From NCBI RefSeq assembly GCF_001730315.1, contig NZ_MIKC01000001.1, positions 124,001 to 188,000 of the forward strand: DNA of 64,000 bases, in the 5' to 3' direction. The stretch is from Enterococcus ureilyticus. Lineage in GTDB: Bacteria; Bacillota; Bacilli; Lactobacillales; Enterococcaceae. Positions 37,039 to 48,523 of this stretch are shown in pieces. A program made the translations under genes and the position numbers. Numbering within the stretch: the first letter of the stretch is position 1; every line of letters begins with the position of its first letter. The notes beneath the pieces are model-generated. The model was not told the origin of the DNA. It saw only the letters and a program-made list of their open reading frames with translations, and ran no database searches.

Positions 37039-38268
37039 TTACTTAGCATTAGATTCTGCAATTTTAACGATGACATCCGTCGCTTTTTCCATCGCTTGTA
37101 ATGAAACAAACTCAAAACGCCCATGCATATTTTCACCACCAGCAAAAATATTCGGTGTTGGAATCCCTAAATACGAAATCTTTGAGCCATCTGTTCCACC
37201 ACGAACAGGTTCGATCAACGGTTCAATATTGAGTTCGATCATAGCATTTTTAGCTAATTCAATAATACTCATATCTTTTTCAATTACTTCGCCCATATTG
37301 TAATATTGATCAAAAAGATCGATTTGAACACGTTCTTGACCGAATGGTTGGTTGATGATCTCTTGAATTTTAAGAATCAAGGCTTTGCGTGCTTCAAATT
37401 TTTCACGATCATGATCACGAATAATGTATGTCATTTGTGCTTCTTCCGGAGTACCGCTCATTTGCGCTAAATGAAAGAATCCTTCATAGCCATCTGTTTT
37501 TTCTGGCACTTCATTTTGCGGTAATTGGTTATGGAAATCAATCGCTAATTGTAAGGCATTGATCATCGTATCTTTCGCCGTTCCAGGATGGACATTTTTT
37601 CCTTGGATCGTTACCTCTGCTTGCGCTGCGTTGAAGGTTTCATATTGTAATTCGCCCACTGGACCGCCATCCATCGTATAAGCAAAATCAACGTTAAATT
37701 GTTCTACGTCGAATTTATCCGCCCCAACACCAATTTCTTCGTCAGGACCAAATGCGACACGTATCGTCCCATGTTTGATAGATGGATTGTTGATCAAAAT
37801 TTCCATTGCAGTCATGATTTCAGCGATCCCTGATTTATCATCAGCTCCTAGGAGCGTTGTACCATCTGTTGTAATCAAGGTTTGATTCGTATAATTTTTT
37901 AGATTAGGAAAGTCGGTAGTATTTAATGTAAATTTCCCTTCGCTATCTAGTTTGATCGTTGATTCACCGTCATAATTTTCAATAATTTGCGGATTGACAT
38001 TAACAGCATTGAAATCAGCCGTATCCATATGAGCGATAAATCCGATTGAACGAACTTCTTTGTCTACATTACTGGGTAAAGTAGCGATCACAAAACCATT
38101 TTTTTCATTATATAAAACATCGCTCATCCCGATCTCTACCAATTCTTTTTTCAACGTTTGTGCAAAAGCGACTTGCGTTTGCGTTGACGGGGTTGTTTGA
38201 CTTTTTGGATTAGAACGTGTTTCTGTTTTTACATAGCGTAAAAAACGCGGTAATAAATTCTCATACAT
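37039..38268 (-). CDS. pepT: peptidase T (aminotripeptidase)
   Basis: A cytosolic two-zinc M20 peptidase that removes the N-terminal residue from tripeptides. The metal ligands are visible: [11 protein letters not shown] near residue 77, [14 protein letters not shown] near 140, and PDEEIGVGA near 175. [21 protein letters not shown] near the C-terminus is the final conserved block. Length 409 is normal. I chose ATG at 38268 ([14 protein letters not shown]), seven bases after AAGGAA; the frame opens seven codons earlier. It lies 22 bases downstream of the Nif3-family gene, so trmK, Nif3 and pepT are probably one operon. Confidence 0.95.
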   Translation of the reverse strand: MYENLLPRFLRYVKTETRSNPKSQTTPSTQTQVAFAQTLKKELVEIGMSDVLYNEKNGFVIATLPSNVDKEVRSIGFIAHMDTADFNAVNVNPQIIENYDGESTIKLDSEGKFTLNTTDFPNLKNYTNQTLITTDGTTLLGADDKSGIAEIMTAMEILINNPSIKHGTIRVAFGPDEEIGVGADKFDVEQFNVDFAYTMDGGPVGELQYETFNAAQAEVTIQGKNVHPGTAKDTMINALQLAIDFHNQLPQNEVPEKTDGYEGFFHLAQMSGTPEEAQMTYIIRDHDREKFEARKALILKIQEIINQPFGQERVQIDLFDQYYNMGEVIEKDMSIIELAKNAMIELNIEPLIEPVRGGTDGSKISYLGIPTPNIFAGGENMHGRFEFVSLQAMEKATDVIVKIAESNAK

Positions 38269-38290
38269 GAGTAGATTCCTTCTTTCCACA

Positions 38291-39409
38291 TTATCTAAAT
38301 TTAAACGGATTCGTATTGACCTCTGATTCGATAAAGGTTACATCCCAATTATAATCTTTTTTCCACTGATTGAATAGTTCGACCAACTTTGGTTTACATA
38401 ATTGTTCGATATAATGTCCAGGATCGATCACAGATAAGCCTTCTGTCAACATATCATGTCCCGTATGATAATAGACATCGCCTGTGATATAAACATCTGC
38501 TTGTTTTTTGATGGCATCGCGGAAAAATTTTTCACCACTGCCCCCGCAAATTGCAACACGCTGAATCATTTTTGTCTCGTCTTTTGCTACAATTCGTAAT
38601 CCCTCTAAGTCAAAAACTTCTTTGATCGTAGAGACAAACTCCTTTAATGGAACTGCCTTTTTTAATTGTCCCACTCGTCCTAAACCGTACTCTTTGGTAA
38701 TATTTTCTATTTGATACACATCATAGGCTGGTTCTTCATAAGGATGTGCGGCTAACATGGCTTTGATGACCTGTGTTTCGATTGTTTCTGGAAAGATCAC
38801 TTCAATTTTTGCTTCTTGTACAGCCTCTTCTTGACCGATCGTACCAAGTGTTGGATTAGCGCCCATAACCGGTGTAAATCTGCCTGTTCCGATCAATGAA
38901 TAGCTTGTATTTGTATAATCCCCTTGAAGTCCGGCCCCTGCTTGACCTAATACTTTGCGCATCTTCGCTGCATCATCTATAGGAACAAAAACAGCTAATT
39001 TTTTATAGCCAACAGTATGGGTTTTAGTTAAATAGGTCGTATCTTCAATCCCTAAAAGTTCACAAAACCAATCATTTAATCCATTGTCAATAATATCCAT
39101 ATTGGTATGTGCTGCAAAAACAGCGATATCATGCTTTAGTAAATCCGCATACATTTTCGTTTGTAAATCATCTGTATCTAAGCGTCTCACTGGTCTAAAG
39201 ATAGGTGGATGTTTTGCAATGATCAAGTCAACTTGCTTTTCGATAGCTTCTGCAACGACTTCTGGACGAACATCCAATGTTACTAAAACTCGATTTAGCT
39301 TTTTATTCAATGTACCGATGTGTAACCCTACAGGATCTCCTGCTTCAGCGAGCCACTGGGGACAATACGCTTCAAACTGTTCAATAAATACATTGCCATC
39401 AAGACTCAT
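38291..39409 (-). CDS. Nif3-like dinuclear metal protein (YqfO family)
   Basis: A 372-residue member of the Nif3/DUF34 family, the long form with a PII-like insert. The metal-binding motifs are IIAKHPPIF near residue 62, [17 protein letters not shown] near 97, and HYIEQLCK near 330. The insert (~residues 128-230) contains [22 protein letters not shown] role as GTP cyclohydrolase-like or metal chaperone has been proposed for relatives; none is established here. It overlaps trmK by 11 bases, the gene order seen as yqfN-yqfO in Bacillus. Confidence 0.9.
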   Translation of the reverse strand: MSLDGNVFIEQFEAYCPQWLAEAGDPVGLHIGTLNKKLNRVLVTLDVRPEVVAEAIEKQVDLIIAKHPPIFRPVRRLDTDDLQTKMYADLLKHDIAVFAAHTNMDIIDNGLNDWFCELLGIEDTTYLTKTHTVGYKKLAVFVPIDDAAKMRKVLGQAGAGLQGDYTNTSYSLIGTGRFTPVMGANPTLGTIGQEEAVQEAKIEVIFPETIETQVIKAMLAAHPYEEPAYDVYQIENITKEYGLGRVGQLKKAVPLKEFVSTIKEVFDLEGLRIVAKDETKMIQRVAICGGSGEKFFRDAIKKQADVYITGDVYYHTGHDMLTEGLSVIDPGHYIEQLCKPKLVELFNQWKKDYNWDVTFIESEVNTNPFKFR

Positions 39410-40109
39410 TTGATAAAACCTCCTTGATCTCAGTGATTTCTTTTTCTATTTGTTGGATTCTAGCTTGCTGATCACCAGAAGCTTTGGCTAGTTGCGCTAA
39501 AATAGTTTCACGTTGTTTTACTTCACCTTGCCATTTTCTTTGAAAAATAGAAGACCGTTTTTTTAGTAAAATGGGCCCGAAAAGGCGCTCTTTTTCAGAA
39601 TAAGCAACTCTCACTTCTTGTCTACAAGCTACGATGATTTCATATATTTTATTATTTTCTTCTAAAATATCTTCATCGATGATTGTATAGCCATGGACTG
39701 TCAACCAATCACGTAATGGCTTCTCCCCAATATTTGGTTGTAAAACTAGGCGCTCATTGCCTTGCAGCCGTTGATTCTTCCAACCTGCTTCTAAAATGTC
39801 ACGAATCAACACACCGCCCATACCGCAAATTGTGACAGCCGTGATTTTATCTGTTTCTTCTACAGCATCTAAGCCATCTGCTAAGCGAACAGTGATTTGA
39901 TCGTTCAGACCATTTTTTTTCACTTGTTTTTTGGCTGCTTCAAAAGGGCCATTGACAACTTCCCCAGCTACCGCAAAATCAAGTTTCTTTTGTAAAACTA
40001 ATGCAACAGGTAAATACGCATGATCCGATCCGATATCTGCTAAACGGCTTTGTTCAGGGACTAATTCCCCCACGCGTGCTAAACGTTTTGATAATTGATT
40101 TTCATTCAT
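39399..40109 (-). CDS. trmK: tRNA (adenine(22)-N1)-methyltransferase
   Basis: It methylates N1 of A22 in tRNA using SAM. The 236-residue protein opens SKRLARVGELVPEQSRLADI, then GSDHAYLPVAL (SAM motif I) near residue 27. VTICGMGGVLIRDIL near 92 is the TrmK/YqfN signature, followed by LQPN near 121 and the helical C-terminal tail from ~160 that contacts tRNA. ATG at 40109 follows GGAGG. It overlaps the Nif3-family gene by 11 bases and heads that operon. Confidence 0.94.
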   Translation of the reverse strand: MNENQLSKRLARVGELVPEQSRLADIGSDHAYLPVALVLQKKLDFAVAGEVVNGPFEAAKKQVKKNGLNDQITVRLADGLDAVEETDKITAVTICGMGGVLIRDILEAGWKNQRLQGNERLVLQPNIGEKPLRDWLTVHGYTIIDEDILEENNKIYEIIVACRQEVRVAYSEKERLFGPILLKKRSSIFQRKWQGEVKQRETILAQLAKASGDQQARIQQIEKEITEIKEVLSNES

Positions 40110-40256
40110 TCGTCAAATTCCTCCGTCGCTATTATACCATTGAAAAATCAGGTTGAAAACTTTGAAAGAAGGAATTTTCTTTTTTACAAAAAGAGGTCAT
40201 ACGGCTATACTAAAACACGTACTACTTGCTACCATCTCTTTATCAATAAGAAAAGT

Positions 40257-42160
40257 TTACTCTTCTTTTTTTCCTTGTCTTTCCTGCATTTCTTTTCTTA
40301 ATTGTTTATGCGCTTTTTTTGATCCACGTTCTAAGTCTCTGATTTTTTTGCGATCATGAAAGTCTTCAAACAACGTTTCCAAATCATAATTTGGCGGATA
40401 AAGATCTTTGGCACTTTGCTCTAGTTTTAGCTGACGTTTATGGACTCTGATTTTTTCATCTTCTATAAAAATGACTATCTCATCGCTCATCTCAATTGTT
40501 TCGTAGACTAAAGCACTTTTCTTTTTATCTGTCCAACATACGCGATCACCTTTTTCATATGTGGGAAATTTCGTTCGCTCTTTTGGTCTTCTGATTTTGT
40601 GATGGAACGGCTCTTTTTTTGTTGAATAATTGCGGTCATGTAAATAATTTTGTGCTTGTTTGACCACTTGTTTGTCTAAATTCATTTTATTCGCGATCCA
40701 AAAGGCATTACTTTCTCCTATTTGGCCTAAAATCAGTTGATATTTTGGTGTTAAATTTTCCGAATCGAATGCCATTGCAGCTGTTAGAAAGTCTTCATGT
40801 TGCTCGGAAAAGCGTTTGATTTCTCCATAATGAGTGGTTGTAATAATGATACTCCCTTTTTTATAGAAAGCTTCCATAATTGCGATTGCTAAGGCAGCTC
40901 CTTCATTTGGCTCTGTTCCACTCCCAATTTCGTCTAATAAAATCAAGCTATTTTGCTTTGCTTTCGCCAAGATTACAGAAATATTGTGCATATGGCCTGA
41001 GAATGTACTAAGTGCATTTTCAATACTCTGCTGATCCCCAATATCGACAAAAATTTGATCAAAAATCGCAATATTCGTTCCTGGTTCTGCAATAATTTGG
41101 ACACCAATCATCGTTTGCAATGAGATCAAACCAATTGTTTTCAATACAACTGTTTTTCCGCCAGCGTTAGGTCCAGTAATTGTTAAACCGCGGTATTCTT
41201 TCCCTAGCGAAACATTCAGAGGGACTGCTGCTTCACCTAATAAAGTGTGTTTTACATTGACAAATTCGATGATTCCGTCTTGATTGACAGTAGGTTCGAT
41301 ACCATTTATTTCTCGACTGTATTTGGCTCTTGCAAAAATCATATCATATTGCGCAACGACTTCTAGATTTGACTGGATCGACGACATTTTTTCTGCAATC
41401 AACCCTGTGAGTCCAAATAAAATTTGATAGACTTCTGTTGCTTCCTCCATTTTCAACTGATACAATTTGTCGTTTAGCTTGGCTACTGATAAAGGTTCAA
41501 TAAAGACTGTTGTACCTTTTGCTGAAGTATCTACCACATTCTCTGATATTTGGTTTTATAACTTGCTTTGATTGGTACTGTGTACCGTTCATTTTTCCTT
41601 ACAATCATTGCTTCTTGAATTTTTGGTTTATTTTGACTATTTCGAAGAAAGGCATGTAACTTTGACTCAATTTCCTTTTCACACTCCTGAATCGCTCTAC
41701 GAATTTTACGCAGCGTACGACTCGCATCATTTTCCACTTGATTATTGCGGATAACCTGATAAATTTGATTTTCTATATCCGAAAATAACTGCAACGAACC
41801 GCTATATCTAGCTAAAAGCGGCGCAATAAATTGATTTTTTTGCATAAACGCTTGAATTAATCGACTGCTTCTAAGAAAGTCAGCGTAATTGACTAACTCG
41901 TTTGGCTCTAATATAAATCCTTTTTCGACTTGATTCGTCAAGTGTTCAATATTATTTAACCCCATAAATGGAACATGTAAATTCGCCATAAGCAACGCTT
42001 TCGCTTCAGCTGTTTCCTGCAGGCGCTTTTTTACAACCTCTATGCGAGTGCTAGGTTGTAGCGCGTAGATTCGTTTTTTGCCATAGTAACTGATGGCATA
42101 AGTGATTAGCTTTTCTTTGATTTGATTAAATTGTGTTTTTGTATAAGTTTCTTGATTCAC
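40257..42160 (-). pseudogene. MutS2-like ATPase gene split by a one-base frameshift
   Basis: Two adjacent frames make one ~634-codon MutS2-like protein. The first (GTG at 42160 after AAGGAG, to 41531) is the N-terminal lever/clamp part, ending YTVPIKASYK and then a short wrong tail. The second, reading NQISENVVDTSAKGTTVFIEP onward to 40257, continues the same family sequence. It carries Walker A ITGPNAGGKTVVLKTIG, Walker B LILLDEIGSGTEPNEGAAL and the TTHYGEIK switch. The break is at a run of four A (plus-strand T at 41554-41557); one extra A would restore the frame. No Smr nuclease domain follows, so this is a shorter MutS2 relative. Either a true pseudogene or a sequencing error. Confidence 0.8.
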
Positions 42161-42259
42161 GTGTATCTCTCCTTCTTTAATTGAAAAATACCCATCTTTT
42201 TGAATAAGACAAAGATTTTACTTGTTCACTGCATTGCTTTTATTAATTTAAAAAAATAA

Positions 42260-42292
42260 AAAAAGAGACGAAGTGTGCCCTTCATCCCTCAA
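42260..42292 (-). terminator. terminator downstream of the glycogen operon
   Basis: GAGACGAAG pairs with CTTCATCCCTC with one wobble, followed on the minus strand by CTCTTTTTTTATTTT. It lies ~250 bases past the glgA stop and before the MutS2-like gene. Confidence 0.6.
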
Positions 42293-42352
42293 TAATCAAT
42301 CAATAAAAGATAGCTATATTACAGTCTATCAAGCATTTTTTATGAGTTAAGA

Positions 42353-42437
42353 TAGGTATCAACTTAGGTATACTAAAGAAGCCATCTAAAAATGGTTGTT
42401 TCTTCAGTTATTCATTTCCTTAAGTTAGATACTTACA
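42353..42437. repeat. ~85-base imperfect inverted repeat after glgA
   Basis: GGTATC-AACTTA...TAAAGAAGCCAT pairs with ATGGTTGTTTCTTCA...TAAGTT-AGATAC around a short AT-rich loop. This is one long interrupted hairpin in the 383-base space between glgA and the MutS2-like gene. No coding sequence is visible in that space. It may be an intergenic repeat element or stabilise the glg mRNA end. Confidence 0.5.
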
Positions 42438-42543
42438 CTCACAAAAACACCTCATAATTTTCTTTGACTATTCATTTCTCGCTAAAAGTATACCTTGGTT
42501 TTACAGACTCGTCAATCATAAACTTCCATTATGCAATCATAAG

Positions 42544-43974
42544 TTAGGATAGTTGAAGTAACTTTCGATAGACCTCTAAGTATAATTGACCAGACTTTTC
42601 CCAACTGAAATCTTTTCTCATTGCAGCTTTCATCAGTTGCTGCCAGGTTTCTTGATCGTGCTGATATAAATCGATTGCAAGATTAGTACTAGACAGCAAG
42701 TCCTCAAAACGAACAGCAGAAAAACCAAAACCTGTTCCTTCCTTCGTGATTGGGTTGAAAGGAATCACCGTATCTTTTAAACCGCCAACCTCATGTACAA
42801 TAGGAAGTGTGCCGTAGCGCATGGCAATCATTTGTGAAAGGCCACAAGGTTCTGTTAAAGACGGCATCATAAATAAATCAGAGCCGGCGTAAATCAATTG
42901 GGCCAAGGCTACATCAAAAGTGATGACCGCTTTGAACTTATCTGGATAACGTTTTGAAAACGCTGTAAGAGAATGTTCAATTTCAGCGTCACCTGTTCCT
43001 AGAATAGCGAACTGGATCTCTTTGTCTAGCAATTTCGTTAAACTATCTACGACTAATTGAAACCCTTTTTGATTAGTCAATCGACTGACGATTCCAATCA
43101 ACGGCACATTTTCATGCGCAGAAAGTCCCAATTTTTTTTGCAAAACTTGTTTGTTGGCCTTTTTTCCAGCTAAATCTTCTATTGAAAATTTAGCTGGAAT
43201 CGTTTGATCGGACTTTGGATCATTCAGTTCATAATCAATTCCATTCAAAATGCCACTTAGCTTTGCTTGTTCTAAACGTAAAACTTCATCTAAGCCAAAC
43301 CCGTACTCAGGTGTTTTTATTTCTTCTGCGTATGAGGGGCTGACTGTATTCACGCGATCAGCATAGAGTATCCCAGCTTTCAAATAATTCAGCGACTCAT
43401 TAAATTCATTTTTATAAAGAACAGGATCCATTCCAAAATAATCAGATAACAACTCTCGACTGTACGCTCCTTGAAATTCAATATTATGGATGGTTAAAAT
43501 GCTTTTGATTGGCTGATAAGCTTTAACGGATTGATATTTTTCCTTCAATAAAAAAGGGATCATCGCTGTATGAAAATCATTTACATGAATAATATCTGGG
43601 ATGCTTTCCAGTTTGTTTAACATTTCAATGATCGCCAAAGAAAAAAAGGCAAAGCGCTCTCCATCATCCTCATAACCATATAACGTCTCACGATCAAAAT
43701 AATAAGCATTTTCGATAAAGTAATAGGTGATATCCTTCATGATCAAACGCTTCACGCTACATACTTGATGGCGCCAACCAACCTCAACATAAAAATCGGC
43801 AAATGCTTCACATCGTGCTTTAAATGTTTCAGGCATTTTAGTAAAATAGGGCAAAACAACCGCAAGTTTTGCCCCTTTTTTAGCCAGTTCTTTCGGTAAA
43901 GCAAACGCTACATCCCCTAATCCGCCTGTTTTAAAAAAAGGCGCACACTCAGCCGATGTAAATAGGATATTCAT
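42544..43974 (-). CDS. glgA: glycogen synthase (ADP-glucose)
   Basis: It elongates alpha-1,4-glucan chains from ADP-glucose. GT5 family, 476 residues. The N-terminal domain has FFKTGGLGDVAFALPKELA near residue 14 with the ADP-glucose-binding KTGGL. The linker contains LKAGILYADRVNTVSPSYA, and the C-terminal domain has GIVSRLTNQKGFQLVVDSL near 295 and SLTEPCGLSQMIAMRYGTLP near 373, with the catalytic glutamate. Its ATG overlaps the glgD stop by four bases. It is the last gene of glgBCDA; a terminator lies at 42260-42292. Confidence 0.96.
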   Translation of the reverse strand: MNILFTSAECAPFFKTGGLGDVAFALPKELAKKGAKLAVVLPYFTKMPETFKARCEAFADFYVEVGWRHQVCSVKRLIMKDITYYFIENAYYFDRETLYGYEDDGERFAFFSLAIIEMLNKLESIPDIIHVNDFHTAMIPFLLKEKYQSVKAYQPIKSILTIHNIEFQGAYSRELLSDYFGMDPVLYKNEFNESLNYLKAGILYADRVNTVSPSYAEEIKTPEYGFGLDEVLRLEQAKLSGILNGIDYELNDPKSDQTIPAKFSIEDLAGKKANKQVLQKKLGLSAHENVPLIGIVSRLTNQKGFQLVVDSLTKLLDKEIQFAILGTGDAEIEHSLTAFSKRYPDKFKAVITFDVALAQLIYAGSDLFMMPSLTEPCGLSQMIAMRYGTLPIVHEVGGLKDTVIPFNPITKEGTGFGFSAVRFEDLLSSTNLAIDLYQHDQETWQQLMKAAMRKDFSWEKSGQLYLEVYRKLLQLS

Positions 43975-45125
43975 AACTCCAGTCCTCCAATAACGTCATT
44001 TTCAACCACTTGATTTTTGGGGATTACCACAGGATTTTGTGCGCTTCCAATAATTCTAACACCTGGTTTTACTGTCACATATTTATCCAATATGGCATAG
44101 CTGATCTCTGCATCTTCTTCGATCTGAGCATTTGACATAATGATCGCTTGTTTGATTTTAGCGCCCTTTTTAATGATTGCTCTTCTTGAAATGAGACTGC
44201 TTTCTAAGCTGCCTTCAATAATACACCCTGTGGCACACTGACTATTGGTTACTTTGGAAGCTTCTGAATAATAGGTTGGTACTTCATTTTTACGTTTCGT
44301 ATATATTTTTTGTCCTTTGTACATCAAGTCGTTGAATTTTTTTTCAGTCAACATATCTAGGTTCGCCTGATAATAGGAAGGAACATCCTGAATATTACTT
44401 AAATAGCCTGTATATTCATACGCTGACGCTTGAATAGGAACTACTTTTTCTGCCAAAAGTCCATGAAGAGTGGTCGTTCCATCCTGTTTTTGTTCGATTC
44501 TCAGTTGGTCCATCAGCCATTTAGTTTGGACAATGTAGGTATTCATCGACAGATTTAAACGCTCCTCTTTTTCAAACGTTTGTGCAAAAGTTTTTACCTG
44601 TGCAACATTTCCCGCAGAATCGACATCAAGAATTTGATCCTCTGCGAATAGTTTTGTAGGGTCCATTTTTTTATACACGACGGTCATTTTATTTTTGTGT
44701 GCGCGATGATAGGTCAAGACCGCCCGAAGATCGATCGAACTCAGCATATTACTTCCCATAAAAACAGTATATTCTGCTTCTGATTTTGCTAGATAGTCAA
44801 TCACTGAAGCATAATAAGGCAAGCCTTGCGCTTTTTGTTTTAATAAATCCTGATAAAAATAAACAAAATAACTATTTTGCAGTGAATCGAGATTCCACTC
44901 TTTCCCACCACCGATATGATCAAATACAGACCGTGTCTCACCTTCATTGAATATCATAAAAATCGAGTTGATATTTGCATTTGCAATGCTAGAAAGAGGA
45001 AAGTCGATCAGTCGATATTTACAATCAAAAGGCAGTGTGTCTAAAGGACGATTTTCAGTTAATGGCGATAATCCTTCAAACGTTGAGACATTCCCTAAAA
45101 TAGCACACATTTTTTTAGTCTTCAT
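43971..45125 (-). CDS. glgD: ADP-glucose pyrophosphorylase regulatory subunit
   Basis: A 384-residue paralogue of GlgC with the same domains: N-terminal nucleotidyltransferase and C-terminal left-handed beta-helix (repeats such as [21 protein letters not shown] from ~310). The catalytic glycine-rich loop is degenerate: [18 protein letters not shown] replaces the GGQGTRL of GlgC. In Bacilli this subunit is thought to be inactive alone and to boost GlgC. I chose ATG at 45125 ([13 protein letters not shown]) with GGAG nine bases upstream; it overlaps the end of glgC. Confidence 0.94.
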   Translation of the reverse strand: MKTKKMCAILGNVSTFEGLSPLTENRPLDTLPFDCKYRLIDFPLSSIANANINSIFMIFNEGETRSVFDHIGGGKEWNLDSLQNSYFVYFYQDLLKQKAQGLPYYASVIDYLAKSEAEYTVFMGSNMLSSIDLRAVLTYHRAHKNKMTVVYKKMDPTKLFAEDQILDVDSAGNVAQVKTFAQTFEKEERLNLSMNTYIVQTKWLMDQLRIEQKQDGTTTLHGLLAEKVVPIQASAYEYTGYLSNIQDVPSYYQANLDMLTEKKFNDLMYKGQKIYTKRKNEVPTYYSEASKVTNSQCATGCIIEGSLESSLISRRAIIKKGAKIKQAIIMSNAQIEEDAEISYAILDKYVTVKPGVRIIGSAQNPVVIPKNQVVENDVIGGLEL

Positions 45126-46257
45126 CACTTTGCACTCCAATCACTTCAGAATAACCGATCACTTCAATTTCATTTTCATTGTAAACAACTGAATTATCAC
45201 CAATAATTGCGTTCTCACCAATGATTGCATTCTTGATTTGGACATTTTTACCAATGACTGCTCCTGGCATGATCACGCTGTTTTCAATAGTTGATCCGCT
45301 CTTTACTTTTACGCCAGTTGAAAGAATACTATCTGTGATCGTTCCTGAAATAAAACAGCCATCAACAATCAACGAAGTTTTGACTGAAGCTGTTTTAGTA
45401 ATAAAATGTGGTGGTGAGATATTATTTTTAGAGTAGATACGCCAGTTTTTATCCCTCATATTCAACGCATTCTCTAAACCAATAAATTCCATATTCGCTT
45501 CCCACAAAGAATCGATCGTTCCAACATCTTTCCAATACCCGTCAAAATGATAGGCGTACACATTTTCGTCAGCTTCTAAATACGAAGGAATCACATGTTT
45601 TCCAAAATCCAGCATTTGTCCATCTTTAGAATAGCTATCTAGCAATACATTGCGTAACCGGCCCCAGTTAAAGATATAAATCCCCATAGAAGCCAAATTA
45701 CTTTTCGGTTCCGCAGGTTTTTCATCAAATTCAATGATTCGCTGATTGTCATCTGTGTTCATGATGCCAAAACGTGACGCTTCTTTCAACGGAACCTCAA
45801 TCACTGCTACCGTTAATGAAGCGTTATTGGCAATGTGTTCTTCCAGCATTGCTTCATAATTCATTTTGTAAATATGATCCCCAGATAAAATCAAGACATA
45901 TTGAGGGTCCATCTGGTCAATAAACGCAATATTTTGATAAATAGCATGGGCCGTACCTTCAAACCATTTCTCACCGTCCGAACTTGAAAACGGTTGTAAA
46001 ATCGTCACACCAGAATCAATGCCGTCCAACCCCCAGCTAGAACCATTCCCAATATGATTATTTAACGCTAAGGGCTGATATTGAGTCACGATACCGACAT
46101 TTTTGATGCCTGAATTGACACAGTTACTTAAGGTAAAATCAATAATACGATATCTACCGCCAAAAGGCACAGCTGGTTTGGCTATATTCTTGGTTAACTT
46201 TCCTAGACGAGTTCCTTGTCCTCCTGCTAAAATCATTCCAAGCATTTCTGTTTTCAT
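45115..46257 (-). CDS. glgC: glucose-1-phosphate adenylyltransferase (catalytic subunit)
   Basis: It makes ADP-glucose from glucose 1-phosphate and ATP, the committed step of glycogen synthesis. The 380-residue protein has the intact [14 protein letters not shown] loop near residue 9, [17 protein letters not shown] near 26, and the [12 protein letters not shown] block near 123 with metal-binding Asp. A beta-helix domain follows from ~290. ATG at 46257 lacks a close Shine-Dalgarno; AAGGGGG lies ~27 bases upstream with a small hairpin (46266-46281) between them that could bring it near the start. Confidence 0.95.
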   Translation of the reverse strand: MKTEMLGMILAGGQGTRLGKLTKNIAKPAVPFGGRYRIIDFTLSNCVNSGIKNVGIVTQYQPLALNNHIGNGSSWGLDGIDSGVTILQPFSSSDGEKWFEGTAHAIYQNIAFIDQMDPQYVLILSGDHIYKMNYEAMLEEHIANNASLTVAVIEVPLKEASRFGIMNTDDNQRIIEFDEKPAEPKSNLASMGIYIFNWGRLRNVLLDSYSKDGQMLDFGKHVIPSYLEADENVYAYHFDGYWKDVGTIDSLWEANMEFIGLENALNMRDKNWRIYSKNNISPPHFITKTASVKTSLIVDGCFISGTITDSILSTGVKVKSGSTIENSVIMPGAVIGKNVQIKNAIIGENAIIGDNSVVYNENEIEVIGYSEVIGVQSDED

Positions 46258-46265
46258 TTTGTTTC

Positions 46266-46281
46266 GGGTGACGTTGCACCC
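46266..46281 (-). promoter_or_regulatory. hairpin between the glgC Shine-Dalgarno site and its ATG
   Basis: On the minus strand GGGTG-CAACGT-CACCC forms a five-base-pair stem. It lies between AAGGGGG (46284-46290) and ATG (46257). With the hairpin folded the effective spacing is about ten bases; unfolded it is too long. Confidence 0.4.
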
Positions 46282-46365
46282 TGCCCCCTTTCAAAAGTGA
46301 TTTTCTGTGTACAGGTCAAACAGCCTCTTTGTTTTGATTTTTCTTTGAAAAAATCCATTATGCTT

Positions 46366-48255
46366 TTAACTTCTCCTGTCGATCTTTTGAGGTTTTAGGA
46401 TGATTGCCCCCAATGAAGGGACGATTGTTTGGATTTGATAAGAAAATTGTTTAAACGATTGCTTCGTTGTGTAACTTGTTTGATTTCCTTTAGTCCATGT
46501 ACCGCCATATTCTTTTAACTCTGTGTTAAGTACTTCTTCATATGTGCCAGAAAACGGGACACCAATCGCGAAATTTTGTCTTTCAACTGGAGCAAAATTT
46601 AACACAATAATCAAAAAATCAGTGTCCTTTTTTCCTTGACGAATAAAACTTAGAATTGTCTCTTCACTATTATCAGCATCAATGATTTCAATAGATTGCG
46701 GCAGATGATCCAATTCCCATAAGGCTTTTTCTTTTTTATAAAACAGATTCAGCTGTTTGGTGAACTGCTGCATACTAGCATTCATTTCATCCGCAAGATC
46801 TGTCCATTCTAAACGTTGATCATATCTCCATTCCAAAAACTGCCCCCATTCACTACCCATGAATAATAATTTTTTCCCGGGATACGTCATCAGGTAGACA
46901 TATAAATTACGTAGTTGAGCAAATTGTTTATACCGATCCCCCCACATTTTATGCATCAAGCTTCTTTTCCCATGAACCACTTCATCATGAGAGAATGGTA
47001 AAATATACTGTTCATTCATCATGTACATAAATGAAAAGGTAAGGAGTTGAAAATTAGATTTACGGAAGGCAGCATCCATTTCATAAAAACGCAAGGTATC
47101 ATTCATCCATCCTAAATTCCATTTGTAATCAAAACCTAAAGCACCACTTTCCAGCATTCCAGTGATTTTCGTTTCCGCTGAGCTTTCTTCGGCGATCATC
47201 ATCACATTGGGATGGATCGATTTGACTACAGCATTTAATTTTTGTAAAAAATAGAAACCAGCCCAGTTACGATTGTTCCCGTCAGCATTCAAGTTAGTAG
47301 AACCCTCATCATAGTCTAAATACAACATATTCGAAACAGCATCTACTCGAATCCCGTCAATATGAAATAGCTCGATCCAATATAATGCACTAGAAATCAG
47401 AAAGCTCTGGACTTGTGGCTTTCCTAAATCGAAATTAAGTGCGCCCCAACGAATGTTTTCCGCCTGAGTCGGATCGGTGTATTCAAATTGAGGAGTTCCG
47501 TCAAAATAAGCCAAGCTATCATCGTTAACACAAAAATGCCCTGGCACCCAATCAACCAAAACACCAAGATTATTTAAATGACACGCCTCCACGAACTCTT
47601 GAAACTCACTTATCGTTCCATAATGTGCACATAGTGCGAAGTAACCGGTCAACTGATAGCCCCAAGATTCGCCTAAAGGATGCTCCATCAACGGCATAAA
47701 CTCAATATGAGTAAAGCCCATTTCTTTAACATAAGGAATCAAGATTTCTTTTAATTGTCCAAACGTATACGGTGTTCCATCTGTTTCACGTTGCCAAGAA
47801 CTTGCATGTACTTCATAGATAGCCAAAGGTCGGTTAAAATGTGTATCTTGATTGTTTTTACTTTGCCAAACCTCATCATGCCATTGCTTCTCAGGTAATC
47901 TCTGGATCACTGCTGCATTATTCGGACGTTTTTCGAAAGCGATAGCAAATGGATCTATTTTATATACTTCTCGCCCATCTGCCTGCTTCACTAAATATTT
48001 ATAAAAATCACCCTCGTTTGGCTTTATAGTAAAAATTTCCCAGACACCGACCTGTACTACTTTCTTCAATAATAATGAGCGATCCCAGCCGTTAAAATCG
48101 CCAACTAACCAGACATTCTGAGCATTGGGCGCCCAAACTCTAAAAATACACCCTTTTTGCTTGTCTTGCTCTGTTTGATGACAGCCAAAGAAATTTTGAC
48201 TATAAAAATTTTCACCTGTTTCAAATAATTCGATTGAACTTTTTTTATCAGACAT
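46366..48255 (-). CDS. glgB: 1,4-alpha-glucan branching enzyme
   Basis: It introduces alpha-1,6 branches into glycogen. The 629-residue protein has an N-terminal CBM48 domain ([20 protein letters not shown] near residue 36) and a GH13 barrel. [11 protein letters not shown] near 236 is the first conserved region; the nucleophile Asp is in [17 protein letters not shown] near 301, the acid Glu in MMIAEESS near 355, and [10 protein letters not shown] near 427 carries the transition-state Asp. I chose ATG at 48255 ([17 protein letters not shown]), six bases after GAGGG; the frame opens 15 codons earlier. It heads the glgBCDA operon. Confidence 0.95.
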   Translation of the reverse strand: MSDKKSSIELFETGENFYSQNFFGCHQTEQDKQKGCIFRVWAPNAQNVWLVGDFNGWDRSLLLKKVVQVGVWEIFTIKPNEGDFYKYLVKQADGREVYKIDPFAIAFEKRPNNAAVIQRLPEKQWHDEVWQSKNNQDTHFNRPLAIYEVHASSWQRETDGTPYTFGQLKEILIPYVKEMGFTHIEFMPLMEHPLGESWGYQLTGYFALCAHYGTISEFQEFVEACHLNNLGVLVDWVPGHFCVNDDSLAYFDGTPQFEYTDPTQAENIRWGALNFDLGKPQVQSFLISSALYWIELFHIDGIRVDAVSNMLYLDYDEGSTNLNADGNNRNWAGFYFLQKLNAVVKSIHPNVMMIAEESSAETKITGMLESGALGFDYKWNLGWMNDTLRFYEMDAAFRKSNFQLLTFSFMYMMNEQYILPFSHDEVVHGKRSLMHKMWGDRYKQFAQLRNLYVYLMTYPGKKLLFMGSEWGQFLEWRYDQRLEWTDLADEMNASMQQFTKQLNLFYKKEKALWELDHLPQSIEIIDADNSEETILSFIRQGKKDTDFLIIVLNFAPVERQNFAIGVPFSGTYEEVLNTELKEYGGTWTKGNQTSYTTKQSFKQFSYQIQTIVPSLGAIILKPQKIDRRS

Positions 48256-48421
48256 CGGCAGCCCTCGCTTTTTCAAACTGTGAATCGAGTTAACGTTCAT
48301 TCGCTCAACATTATCTTGTAGCCAAAAACGATTTATTAAATAATTCTGAGTGTCACTATCTTAAATCTAACAACAAAATAAAAAAAAAGAAAGAAATAGA
48401 CCTCTGGAACATCAAAATAAA

Positions 48422-48465
48422 TAGAACCCCAAGTAAAACTAAAATTAGTTTTACTTGGGGTTCTA
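48422..48465. terminator. terminator of the alaS transcript
   Basis: A perfect 21-bp stem (48422-48442 with 48445-48465, TAGAACCCCAAGTAAAACTAA) between alaS and glgB. A-rich and T-rich flanks are present on both sides; on the minus strand the tail is ATTTATTTTG. Confidence 0.85.
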
Positions 48466-48523
48466 ACTTTTTTTTAGTAGCTAATAAGACTAGGCAAAAC
48501 TAGCTGTATGCTCACTATTTATT

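Noticed and set aside
41545-41565. Programmed -1 frameshift in the MutS2-like gene
   Set aside because: TATAAAACC does not give a heptameric slippery site with re-pairing of the P-site tRNA, so mutation or error is more likely.
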